NCBI GenBank assembly: GCA_900764225.1
Contig: CAAFNG010000245.1
Span: 1 to 11,458 of the forward strand
Direction: 5' to 3'
DNA length: 11,458 nucleotides
DNA from: Lachnospiraceae bacterium
GTDB lineage: Bacteria > Bacillota > Clostridia > Lachnospirales > Lachnospiraceae
Positions 5,348 to 11,458 of the stretch are shown here, piece by piece (position 1 is the stretch's first letter; every line of letters begins with the position of its first letter). The position numbers and the translations under genes are program-made. The notes below the pieces were generated by a model. The model ran no database searches, had not been told where the DNA came from, and saw only the letters and a program-made list of their open reading frames with translations.

Positions 5348-7245
5348 AAAATCAGAATATGAAAGGGCCAGGCGGTCCCGGCCCGAAAGGCACGGGAACA
5401 CCGGAGCAGCCAGGTAAGCTTCTCGGACGTCTTGCCCGTTACATCGTAAAAAGCTACAAGGTTCACATTGTGATCGTGATCATCTGTATTTTCATCAGTG
5501 TCCTTGCCAACGTTCAGGGAACCATGTTTATGAAAACCCTGATCGACCAGTACATCATGCCTCTTCTCAAGGCAGATACACCGGACTTTGGTCCCTTAAC
5601 TGCCGCGATCGCGCGGGTTGCATGTTTTTACGCCATCGGTGTTACCGCAACCTATACTTATAACCGTATCATGATCAACGTTTCCCAGGGAACCTTACGT
5701 AACCTCCGAAACGACATGTTCGCAAAAATGGAAACTCTTCCGATCAAATATTTTGACACCCATGCACATGGCGATATTATGTCCATCTACACCAATGATA
5801 TTGATACTCTGCGTCAGATGATCAGCCAGAGCTTCCCGCAGCTGCTTTCCAGTGTGATCACCATTGTCAGTGTCTTTGTCAGCATGCTGATCCTGAACAT
5901 CCCGCTTACTATCGTCACCCTGATTATGGTGGGTGTCATGCTCACTGCCAGCCGTAAGCTTGCAGGCTTAAGTGGTAAATATTTCCTGGAACAGCAGACA
6001 AACCTGGGTATTGTCAACGGCTATATCGAAGAAATGATGGAAGGCCAGAAAGTTGTCAAAGTCTTCTGCCACGAGGACGAAAGCATGGAGAAATTCAACG
6101 AACTGAATGACCAGCTTTTCACCAGTGCAGATAACGCCAACCGTTTTGCCAACATCCTGATGCCGGTTGTCGCACAGCTTGGAAATGTCAGCTACGTGAT
6201 CTGTGCCATCGTCGGTGGTATTCTTGCCATCAACGGTATCGGCAACTTCACACTTGGCGGACTGGCCAGCTTCCTTACCTTCAACAAGAGCTTCAATATG
6301 CCGATCAACCAGGTCAGCCAGCAGTTCAACAGTATTGTCATGGCTCTGGCCGGTGCCAAACGTATCTTTGACCTTCTTGATGAGAAGCCGGAGGTGGATG
6401 AGGGATATGTTACTCTCGTCAATGCAAAAGAAGAAAACGGTGTTCTCACAGAATCCGAAAAGCGTACCGGACGCTGGGCATGGAAGCATTTTCACAAGGC
6501 AGAGGGTACTACAGATTATATCGAGCTGAAAGGCGATATGGTCTTGGAGAATGTAGATTTCGGTTATAATTCCAACAAGATCGTCCTTCACGACATCAAC
6601 ATGTACGCACAGCCTGGTCAGAAAATTGCTTTTGTGGGATCTACCGGTGCCGGAAAAACCACCATCACCAACCTTCTGAACCGTTTTTACGATATCCAGA
6701 AAGGTAAGATCCGCTACGACGGCATCAATATCACCAAGATCAAAAAAGACGACCTCCGCCGTTCCATGGGCATCGTTCTTCAGGATACCAACCTGTTCAC
6801 TGCTACTGTTATGGAAAACATCCGCTACGGTAAGCTGGATGCCACTGACGAAGAGGTTATCGCAGCCGCAAAACTTGCCAATGCTGACGGTTTCATCCGC
6901 AGGCTGCCACAGGGCTACAACACACTGCTCCGTGGAAACGGTGCCAACTTAAGCCAGGGCCAGAGGCAGCTTCTGTCCATTGCCCGTGCCGCAGTTGCAG
7001 ACCCGCCTGTTCTCATCCTTGATGAGGCTACCAGCTCCATTGATACCCGTACCGAGAAGCTGGTTCAGGATGGTATGGACAAGCTGATGGAAGGCAGAAC
7101 TACTTTTGTCATTGCCCATCGTCTTTCCACAGTACGCAACAGCGACTGCATCATGGTCCTGGAGCAGGGACATATCATCGAGCGTGGCTCCCACGACGAG
7201 CTTCTTGCACAAAAAGGAAGATATTACCAGCTGTACAATGGCTGA
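5344..7245 (+). CDS. ABC exporter half-transporter with canonical ATPase site (BmrD/TM288-like)
   Basis: This 633-residue protein is the partner of the preceding half-transporter. Its TTG start overlaps the previous stop codon (TTGA), so translation is probably coupled and the halves are made together. The N-terminus is Gly/Pro/Lys-rich (7-24). The transmembrane domain spans about 30-340 and the ATPase domain about 398-633. An extra linker of about 40 residues (355-395) lies between them, as I recall for BmrD-type proteins. Walker A is GSTGAGKT (432-439), the Q-loop Gln is 480, and Walker B is VLILD (556-560) with catalytic Glu561 and H-loop His592, all intact. The signature is LSQGQ (536-540) rather than LSGGQ. 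This pairs its altered signature with the altered Walker site of the partner, leaving one working ATP site. Substrate unknown. Confidence 0.93.
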   Translation: MKNQNMKGPGGPGPKGTGTPEQPGKLLGRLARYIVKSYKVHIVIVIICIFISVLANVQGTMFMKTLIDQYIMPLLKADTPDFGPLTAAIARVACFYAIGVTATYTYNRIMINVSQGTLRNLRNDMFAKMETLPIKYFDTHAHGDIMSIYTNDIDTLRQMISQSFPQLLSSVITIVSVFVSMLILNIPLTIVTLIMVGVMLTASRKLAGLSGKYFLEQQTNLGIVNGYIEEMMEGQKVVKVFCHEDESMEKFNELNDQLFTSADNANRFANILMPVVAQLGNVSYVICAIVGGILAINGIGNFTLGGLASFLTFNKSFNMPINQVSQQFNSIVMALAGAKRIFDLLDEKPEVDEGYVTLVNAKEENGVLTESEKRTGRWAWKHFHKAEGTTDYIELKGDMVLENVDFGYNSNKIVLHDINMYAQPGQKIAFVGSTGAGKTTITNLLNRFYDIQKGKIRYDGINITKIKKDDLRRSMGIVLQDTNLFTATVMENIRYGKLDATDEEVIAAAKLANADGFIRRLPQGYNTLLRGNGANLSQGQRQLLSIARAAVADPPVLILDEATSSIDTRTEKLVQDGMDKLMEGRTTFVIAHRLSTVRNSDCIMVLEQGHIIERGSHDELLAQKGRYYQLYNG

Positions 7246-7267
7246 TACAAGATTCTTCCTGTACAAC

Positions 7268-7310
7268 ATGCAGATTCATCTCTTTTCCCGAGATGGATCT
7301 GCATTTTTTT
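7268..7310 (+). terminator. Intrinsic terminator of the ABC exporter operon
   Basis: A 15-pair stem (7268-7282 with 7290-7304, one G-T pair) closes a seven-base loop TTTTCCC and is followed by seven T residues (7304-7310). It begins 22 bases after the exporter stop codon. Confidence 0.92.
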
Positions 7311-7403
7311 GTATGCCTGGATATATCTACATTGCTCCCGGAAAACTTCTGCTTTTTCTCCTGTCCGCTTCTTTTATCCCCATTTCCGGTTTTCCTGAAA
7401 ATA

Positions 7404-7412
7404 TGCTATAAT
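7404..7412 (+). promoter_or_regulatory. Extended -10 promoter of the transglutaminase-like gene
   Basis: TGCTATAAT is a perfect extended -10 element (TG, one base, TATAAT). No good -35 is seen (TTTCCG at 7383-7388 at best), which extended -10 promoters tolerate. The predicted start is near 7419, giving a leader of about 82 bases. Confidence 0.7.
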
Positions 7413-7442
7413 CATTTCCACACAGACAGCGTTTTATTGCAG

Positions 7443-7500
7443 AAAGGAGTAACTGTAGCGCAAACAGCATACTTTGTTTTGCACTATAGATCGATCATAT
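7443..7500 (+). promoter_or_regulatory. Ribosome binding site separated from the start by a hairpin
   Basis: AAAGGAG (7443-7449) is a good binding site, but no usable start codon lies at normal distance. Between it and ATG 7501, CTGTAG (7453-7458) pairs with CTATAG (7484-7489) and GCAAA (7460-7464) with TTTGC (7478-7482), with one C/A mismatch between them and a 13-base loop. Folding this hairpin shortens the gap to about 14 bases. Alternatives are initiation at TTG 7474, or a weak unseen site near the ATG. Confidence 0.45.
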
Positions 7501-8544
7501 ATGAAACAGGCTGAAGAATATTACTACGGCAGAATGCCGAAAGAAAACCAGAATGTATACCGTGCAATGCTTAACGGGATCCGAAATCTTGAGGACGAAT
7601 TCCTGATTCCGCAGGTACCGACTACAGACGGAAATCAACTCTACGAGATCTTTTTCCAGATCCGGCTGGACCATCCGGAGATCTTCTGGGCAGTAGGATT
7701 TAAATACCGCTATTATCAGGACTCTCCCAATCTGATCCTGATCCCGGAATATATTTTTGACAAGAATAAGATCCGCGAACACCAGAAGGCTCTTACTGCC
7801 CGTGTAGACAAGCTCGTCCGCCCTGCATTGAAGCTTTCCGAATGGGATAAGGAAAAATATATCCACGACTTTATCTGTGAAAATATCCGCTATGACAAGC
7901 TGAAAAAGCCATATTCCCACGAAATCATCGGCCCGCTTGGTCATGGTGTCGGCGTCTGTGAGGGAATCGCCAAATCTGTAAAGGTTCTCTGCGATGCTCT
8001 GGGACTCTGGTGCATCATCGCCATCTGCGGAAACAATCCGGAAAAAGGCATTAAATACCGCCACACCTGGAACATTGTCCGCATCAACGGGCAGTACTAT
8101 CATCTGGATGCCACCTTCGACAATACTCTGGGCAAAAATGAGGACGGATCTGTCAGCATCCGCTATGACTATTTCAATCTGGATGACAAAAATATTTTCC
8201 GGGATCATGAACCGCTGATCGCACCGGCGCCTTCCTGTCCTGACAGCAGCCACAGCTATTACCGTGAGAAAAAGCTCTCTTTCACCAGGCTTGAGGATGT
8301 CTATAAACGTGCTCTCCAGGCCGCCAAAAAAGGCCGTGAATTCACATTTCACTGGAGAGGCGGATATCTCACCCGCGAAGTCCTCACTGACCTTGTAGAC
8401 CAGATTCAGGCCGCCGGCAAGACCCGGGAAAAAAAAGCGATCATCACCCTCAACTGGCCACAGGCTGTACTGCGCTTCCATTTCACAGATCAGCAGGCCG
8501 AGGAAAAAGTATTTATTGAAGAAGTAAATGAAGGAGAGAAATAA
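7501..8544 (+). CDS. Transglutaminase-like (Cys-His-Asp) protein, function unknown
   Basis: This is a 347-residue protein without signal peptide or membrane segment, so probably cytosolic. Residues about 110-235 form a transglutaminase-like fold of the papain-like superfamily. The candidate nucleophile is Cys153 in GVCEGIAKS, the His is His188 in RHTWNIV, and the Asp is Asp203 in YYHLDATFD. All three are present in the usual order and spacing. The N-terminal part (1-109) and a C-terminal part (about 255-347) have no family I can name. Bacterial relatives include proteases, amidases and many uncharacterised proteins, so neither crosslinking nor proteolysis can be claimed. I chose ATG 7501; the frame is open to TTG 7474, but the added residues look unlike protein. 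The gene lies between two terminators with its own promoter. Confidence 0.8.
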   Translation: MKQAEEYYYGRMPKENQNVYRAMLNGIRNLEDEFLIPQVPTTDGNQLYEIFFQIRLDHPEIFWAVGFKYRYYQDSPNLILIPEYIFDKNKIREHQKALTARVDKLVRPALKLSEWDKEKYIHDFICENIRYDKLKKPYSHEIIGPLGHGVGVCEGIAKSVKVLCDALGLWCIIAICGNNPEKGIKYRHTWNIVRINGQYYHLDATFDNTLGKNEDGSVSIRYDYFNLDDKNIFRDHEPLIAPAPSCPDSSHSYYREKKLSFTRLEDVYKRALQAAKKGREFTFHWRGGYLTREVLTDLVDQIQAAGKTREKKAIITLNWPQAVLRFHFTDQQAEEKVFIEEVNEGEK

Positions 8545-8551
8545 AGATAAG

Positions 8552-8612
8552 AAAAAAAGCTGCGGCCTCATAAATGCATCGTATCAGATCATTTATGAAG
8601 CCGCAGCTTTTT
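8552..8612. terminator. Bidirectional terminator shared by the transglutaminase-like gene and the tRNA cluster
   Basis: A long stem pairs GCTGCGGC and TCATAAATG (8559-8566, 8568-8576) with CATTTATGA and GCCGCAGC (8590-8598, 8600-8607), with one C/A mismatch and a 13-base loop. Seven A residues flank it on the left and five T residues on the right, so it can end transcripts from both sides. Confidence 0.92.
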
Positions 8613-8613
8613 A

Positions 8614-8693
8614 TGCGGATAACAGGACTTGAACCTGCACGGTTGCCCACTGGTACCTAAAACCAGCGCGTCTGCCAATTCCGCCATATCCGC
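8614..8693 (-). tRNA. tRNA-Leu (anticodon TAG)
   Basis: This is a class II tRNA. Acceptor GCGGATA/TATCCGC has discriminator A. The anticodon stem CTGGT/ACCAG encloses loop TTTAGGT (anticodon TAG), and a longer variable arm follows. CCA is not encoded. It is the last tRNA of the cluster and is set off from the others by a terminator-like hairpin at 8727-8756. Confidence 0.95.
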
Positions 8694-8726
8694 ATATGAA
8701 ATTCTGATACTGTCTTATCTGACAGT

Positions 8727-8756
8727 AAAAAAATAACGGAAAGCAAATGCTTTCCG
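8727..8756 (-). terminator. Terminator-like hairpin between tRNA-Lys and tRNA-Leu
   Basis: Read on the - strand, CGGAAAGC and GCTTTCCG (8756-8749 and 8744-8737) form a perfect eight-pair stem with a four-base loop. TTA and seven T residues follow (8733-8727). It starts four bases after the end of tRNA-Lys. A second small inverted repeat, ACTGTC/GACAGT (8709-8714 and 8721-8726), lies just beyond it. Confidence 0.75.
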
Positions 8757-8760
8757 CTAA

Positions 8761-8833
8761 TGAGGCATCGGGGATTCGAACCCCGGACAACTTGATTAAA
8801 AGTCAAGTGCTCTACCGACTGAGCTAATACCCC
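8761..8833 (-). tRNA. tRNA-Lys (anticodon TTT)
   Basis: Acceptor GGGGTAT/ATGCCTC (two G-T pairs) has discriminator A. The anticodon stem CTTGA/TCAAG encloses loop CTTTTAA (anticodon TTT). The T arm contains GTTCGAATC. CCA is not encoded. Confidence 0.97.
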
Positions 8834-8844
8834 ATAAAAAAGGA

Positions 8845-8916
8845 CTGGGCTAGCTGGATTCGAACCAGCGAATGCAGCAGTCAAAGTGCTGTGCCTTACC
8901 GCTTGGCGATAGCCCA
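8845..8916 (-). tRNA. tRNA-Gln (anticodon TTG)
   Basis: The acceptor TGGGCTA/TAGCCCA begins with U, as is typical of tRNA-Gln, with discriminator G. The anticodon stem CAGCA/TGCTG encloses loop CTTTGAC (anticodon TTG). CCA is not encoded. Confidence 0.97.
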
Positions 8917-8925
8917 AAGGCGAAG

Positions 8926-9000
8926 GGTGGATACAGGGATTCGAACCCTGGGCCTCCAGAGCCACAATCTGGCGCGCTAACCAACTGCGCTATACCCACC
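8926..9000 (-). tRNA. tRNA-His (anticodon GTG)
   Basis: The acceptor GTGGGTA/TATCCAC is preceded by the extra G(-1) at 9000, opposite C73 at 8926, the hallmark of tRNA-His. The anticodon stem CCAGA/TCTGG encloses loop TTGTGGC (anticodon GTG). CCA is not encoded. Confidence 0.97.
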
Positions 9001-9004
9001 ACAG

Positions 9005-9078
<74 letters not shown>

Positions 9079-9099
9079 ATCTCTCTGTACATACAGAGA

Positions 9100-9170
9100 A
9101 GCGGGTGATGGGAATCGAACCCACGTATCTAGCTTGGAAGGCTAGTGTTCTACCATTGAACTACACCCGC
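9100..9170 (-). tRNA. tRNA-Gly (anticodon TCC)
   Basis: Acceptor GCGGGTG/CACCCGC has discriminator U. The anticodon stem CTAGC/GCTAG encloses loop CTTCCAA (anticodon TCC). The length of 71 bases without CCA is typical of tRNA-Gly. Confidence 0.97.
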
Positions 9171-9205
9171 ATTTCGCTGAAACGGTAATGTTGTTGTTAC
9201 AGCAG

Positions 9206-9280
9206 TCGGGGTGACAGGATTCGAACCTGCGGCCTCCTGGTCCCAAACCAGGCGCTCTAGCCAAGCTGAGCCACACCCCG
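9206..9280 (-). tRNA. tRNA-Pro (anticodon TGG)
   Basis: Acceptor CGGGGTG/CACCCCG has discriminator A. The anticodon stem CCTGG/CCAGG encloses loop TTTGGGA (anticodon TGG). It is the first tRNA transcribed, about 40 bases after the predicted start. CCA is not encoded. Confidence 0.97.
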
Positions 9281-9326
9281 CTGTTTTTCTTTATTTATTT
9301 GTGCTTCGTTGTCCGACGCAAGACAT

Positions 9327-9355
9327 ATTATATGTTAAGCAACCCCAAATGTCAA
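9327..9355 (-). promoter_or_regulatory. Consensus promoter of the tRNA cluster
   Basis: On the - strand TTGACA (9355-9350), 17 bases, then TATAAT (9332-9327): a perfect sigma-A consensus at optimal spacing. The predicted start is near 9320, 40 bases before tRNA-Pro. The sequence just upstream is phased A/T tracts, resembling an UP element. Confidence 0.93.
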
Positions 9356-9359
9356 CACC

Positions 9360-9580
9360 TTTTTTCAATTTTTTTTGATTTTTTTTAAAAAAGTGATTTT
9401 TTATTCCTCGAAAAGTCCCTGAAACCAGCTAAATACAAGGCTTTGCGGGCTTTTCACTTTTTTCAAAAAAATCGTTTTTTTGTTCGCAAAAAGGGATTTT
9501 TTACTGGTTTTTGAGATTTTTTGTAAAAAAATATTTTTTTCGCACAATAAAAAAATCTTAACTTTTTTTATTTTTTCTTC
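9360..9580. promoter_or_regulatory. Phased A/T-tract region upstream of the tRNA promoter; no gene seen
   Basis: Homopolymer tracts dominate this stretch. T runs at 9360-9365, 9369-9376 and 9379-9386 have centres 10 bases apart, on the upstream side of the tRNA -35. A second group (T at 9497-9502, 9508-9512, 9517-9522; A at 9525-9531; T at 9534-9540) repeats about every 9-10 bases. Helically phased tracts bend DNA and can act as UP elements for stable RNA promoters. Open frames here (for example 9480-9695 +) are low-complexity Phe/Lys-rich runs and are not genes. Confidence 0.6.
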
Positions 9581-9605
9581 TATTCTTTTACTGTCACGTA
9601 TCTGT

Positions 9606-9643
9606 AAAAAGAGGTATTGCCGTTATCCGATCAACAATACCTC
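9606..9643 (-). terminator. Intrinsic terminator of the methyltransferase-rdgB-phosphoesterase operon
   Basis: On the - strand GAGGTATTG (9643-9635) pairs with CAATACCTC (9619-9611) around a 15-base loop, followed by five T residues (9610-9606). It begins 78 bases after the phosphoesterase stop codon. A residues on the other side give some bidirectional character. Confidence 0.88.
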
Positions 9644-9721
9644 AAAAATATACAGTCAGATGAGTCAGGCGGATATTCGCAACCTCCGCAAGTAACTTAC
9701 CTGATTCAGTTAAATAATTTT

Positions 9722-10201
9722 TCAGAGGTATCTGATCTCGACCTGAGGATCTTTTCCTTCTTCTATCTGCATAACTGCATAGCTTGGCCTGCGGCCTCTC
9801 TGACGCGGGTAGGTAAGACTGCCGGGATTAATTACCAGAATCCCATCCTCATTCTCGATCAAAGGCATGTGAGTATGACCATACATTGCAATCTTACATC
9901 CCTTAGCCTGCGCATTCTCAACAAGTTTATCATAATCCCGGGACACAAAATAGTGATGTCCATGTGTAACCAGTATCTTATGTCCCTCCAGGGTAACTTC
10001 TTCATCATAGGGAAGATCTGTAAAAAAGTCATTATTTCCTGCGACAATCGTACATGGGCACTCTGCCAGTGCCTCAATGAAAATCTCTCTGCCTTCCACA
10101 TCACCACAGTGGATCAGATAATCAAAGGGAGCTTCTCTGAGCACTGTCTCTTCCAGATTCTCATCCTGTCCATGAGTATCGCTGACGATCAGTACCTTCA
10201 T
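9722..10201 (-). CDS. YfcE/MJ0936-family metallophosphoesterase
   Basis: This 159-residue cytosolic calcineurin-like phosphoesterase uses two metal ions to hydrolyse phosphodiester or phosphomonoester bonds; YfcE homologues act on model phosphodiesters and the natural substrate is unclear. The core motifs are complete: DTH with D8 and H10, GD with D34, GNND with N57, H80 in THGHH, and GHTH with H109 and H111. The length is usual for the family. The ATG overlaps the rdgB stop codon (ATGA), and AAGGAT lies about ten bases upstream, so translation is probably coupled to rdgB. It is the last gene of the operon. This gene pair is often found together in Firmicutes, but a shared pathway is not established here. 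Confidence 0.93.
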   Translation of the reverse strand: MKVLIVSDTHGQDENLEETVLREAPFDYLIHCGDVEGREIFIEALAECPCTIVAGNNDFFTDLPYDEEVTLEGHKILVTHGHHYFVSRDYDKLVENAQAKGCKIAMYGHTHMPLIENEDGILVINPGSLTYPRQRGRRPSYAVMQIEEGKDPQVEIRYL

Positions 10202-10782
10202 TTCAGTTCATCCTTTATGGCACGTAATGCTTTTCCCCTGTGGCTGATCTTATTTTTCTCTTTGCCGGAAAGCTCTGCAGAAGTACATCCATATTCCGGC
10301 AGGTAGAAGATCGGATCATAGCCGAAGCCGTTCTCTCCCTTCTCCTCATAGCCTATACGGCCTTCCATTATTCCACGCACTGTTTTTACACTTCCATCCG
10401 GAAAAGCCGCTGCAACGGCGCATACGAACCTTGCAGTACGCTTCTCGTCCGGAACTCCGTTCAGTCTCTCTATCAGACTTGCATTTTTGATATGATATGA
10501 GGTATCTTCTCCCATGTAACGGGCAGAATAAATGCCCGGCTCTTTATTCAGATAGTCAATCTCCAGACCGGAATCATCTGCCAGAGTGATCTCCCCTGTC
10601 AGTTCACAGATTGTCTTCGCCTTAATCACAGCATTTTCCTCAAAAGTAGAACCATTCTCTACAATATCTGCATGGATTCCCGCTTCTTTCATAGAAACAA
10701 CCTCTACATCCATATCTGCAAGGATCTCGCGGATTTCTCTCATTTTATCCTGATTTCCGGTAGCAAAAATTATTTTTTTCAT
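10198..10782 (-). CDS. rdgB: XTP/dITP diphosphatase (non-canonical purine NTP pyrophosphatase)
   Basis: This is a 194-residue HAM1/RdgB-family enzyme of the cytoplasm. It hydrolyses dITP, ITP and XTP to the monophosphate and pyrophosphate, keeping deaminated purines out of DNA and RNA. Visible motifs are TGNQDK (8-13) for nucleotide binding, ADDSGLE (68-74) with the metal/catalytic acidic residues, SARY (86-89), FGYDPIF (153-159) and SHRGKA (180-185). Length and motifs are fully normal. The start is ATG 10782: AGAGGA lies about 12 bases upstream, and a closer AAAGGA leaves only two bases. The upstream methyltransferase stops 38 bases before it with no terminator between, so they are probably co-transcribed. 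The 3' end overlaps the phosphoesterase start by four bases. Confidence 0.96.
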   Translation of the reverse strand: MKKIIFATGNQDKMREIREILADMDVEVVSMKEAGIHADIVENGSTFEENAVIKAKTICELTGEITLADDSGLEIDYLNKEPGIYSARYMGEDTSYHIKNASLIERLNGVPDEKRTARFVCAVAAAFPDGSVKTVRGIMEGRIGYEEKGENGFGYDPIFYLPEYGCTSAELSGKEKNKISHRGKALRAIKDELK

Positions 10783-10820
10783 AATCCTTTGTATCCTCTT
10801 TTTATTTTGATTTTTCGCAA

Positions 10821-11431
10821 TTACAGAAGCACTAAGCTACGGTTTTTCTTCGGTGGGCGCGGCCCAAGGAACTGATAGTAATAGGTCTTAAGCATACCAT
10901 TATAGATCTTACGGTTTTTATCTGCTTTTCGCCCGATATCGTTCTCCGCTTTCTCATAAGATGTGATCAGATACATGGACCACTTGTCAAGCCTTTCATA
11001 GCTTTCCCCGATTTCACGATAAAGCTGAGTTAAATTCTCTTTTTCTTCCAGTCGTTCCCCATAAGGAGGGTTTGTGATGATGAATCCATATGGTTTGGGA
11101 TGGCGGAGATCTTTTACCGCTCTCTGCTGGAAATGGATCAGCTTGTCCACACCTGCCATTTTTGCATTAGCTCTGGCAGCCTTCAACGCCTCAGGATCAA
11201 TGTCAAAGCCCTGGATATCTGTTTCAATATTAAGATTTATCCTGTCCTGTGCCTCTTCATTTGCATCATACCAGCATTTTCTCGGAACCAGATGCTTCCA
11301 TTCCTCAGCAAGGAAGGAACGGTTCATGCCGGGTGCAATATCTGCTGCCATCATTGCTGCTTCAATAGGAAAGGTACCGCTTCCGCAGAAAGGATCTACC
11401 AGAATCCTGTCTTTATTCCATGGTGTAAGCA
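10821..11431 (-). CDS. RlmL/YpsC-like SAM-dependent RNA methyltransferase, 5' part missing
   Basis: This is the C-terminal 203 codons of a class I RNA methyltransferase that probably modifies guanine N2 in 23S rRNA. Visible parts are the SAM-binding motif DPFCGSGT (fragment residues 13-20), GFDIDP (75-80) and the catalytic NPPYGERL (121-128). The last part, with YNGMLKTYYYQF (177-188), resembles YpsC-type proteins. The N-terminal THUMP region expected of the family is missing because the contig ends inside the gene. The apparent GTG start (11430-11432) uses a base of the sequencing adapter and is an artefact. The gene heads the operon with rdgB and the phosphoesterase; the promoter is outside the window. 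Confidence 0.9.
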
Positions 11432-11458
11432 CTGTCTCTTATACACATCTCCGAGCCC
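11432..11458 (-). other. Sequencing adapter (Nextera/Tn5 read-2 end), not genomic
   Basis: The 27 bases are the reverse complement of the adapter at 1-38, starting with the 19-base mosaic end CTGTCTCTTATACACATCT (11432-11450) and continuing CCGAGCCC. Genomic sequence ends at 11431. There is no nine-base target duplication next to the two mosaic ends, as expected for two independent tagmentation cuts rather than a transposon. Confidence 0.97.

Noticed and set aside
7495..8571. Long minus-strand open frame (358 codons) opposite the transglutaminase-like gene
   Set aside because: It is a shadow: the + strand encodes conserved Cys/His/Asp motifs and has a promoter and terminator, while the minus frame has no recognisable motif and starts inside the terminator.
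9480..9695. Open frame of 71 codons in the T-rich spacer
   Set aside because: Its Phe/Lys/Ile content simply reflects T and A tracts, it overlaps a terminator, and it has no binding site.

Overview
The window is a genomic contig that most resembles a gut-type Clostridia genome, probably Lachnospiraceae. Supporting points are moderate GC genes separated by AT-rich spacers, strong AGGAGG-type ribosome binding sites, sigma-A style TTGACA/TATAAT promoters, intrinsic terminators with long U tracts, tRNA genes without an encoded CCA, and clostridial-looking protein sequences. Both ends carry Nextera/Tn5 sequencing adapter (about 1-38 and 11432-11458). Real sequence therefore starts near base 39 and stops at 11431, and the last gene is cut by the library break.

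Left part (39-2785, + strand): an AT-rich 5' region with several ArgR-box-like dyads, then argG (argininosuccinate synthase) as a single gene closed by a terminator, then a DMT/EamA membrane transporter closed by a bidirectional terminator shared with the convergent regulator gene.

Centre (2786-7310): a short DtxR/MntR-type metal-dependent repressor on the - strand, divergent from two overlapping + strand genes. These two encode the halves of an asymmetric heterodimeric ABC exporter of the BmrCD / LmrCD / TM287-288 kind. The intergenic region is the most information-rich part of the window. It has two near-consensus promoters pointing away from each other, a dyad over each start region, a structured leader before the repressor gene, and a terminator-like hairpin between the exporter promoter and its first gene. 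A metal- or drug-responsive exporter module, controlled at initiation and possibly by attenuation, is a reasonable inference.

Right part: a cytosolic transglutaminase-like protein of unknown role, whose ribosome binding site is separated from the likely start by a hairpin. Then comes a - strand cluster of seven tRNAs (transcribed Pro, Gly, Arg, His, Gln, Lys, terminator, Leu, terminator). It is driven by a fully consensus promoter with 10-bp-phased A/T tracts upstream. Finally there is a - strand housekeeping operon: RNA methyltransferase (partial), rdgB (XTP/dITP pyrophosphatase) and a YfcE-type phosphoesterase.

I see no CRISPR array, phage, insertion sequence or clearly new multi-gene system. 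The points worth following up are regulatory (3319-3595, 7443-7501, 8727-8756, 9360-9580), together with the transglutaminase-like protein.
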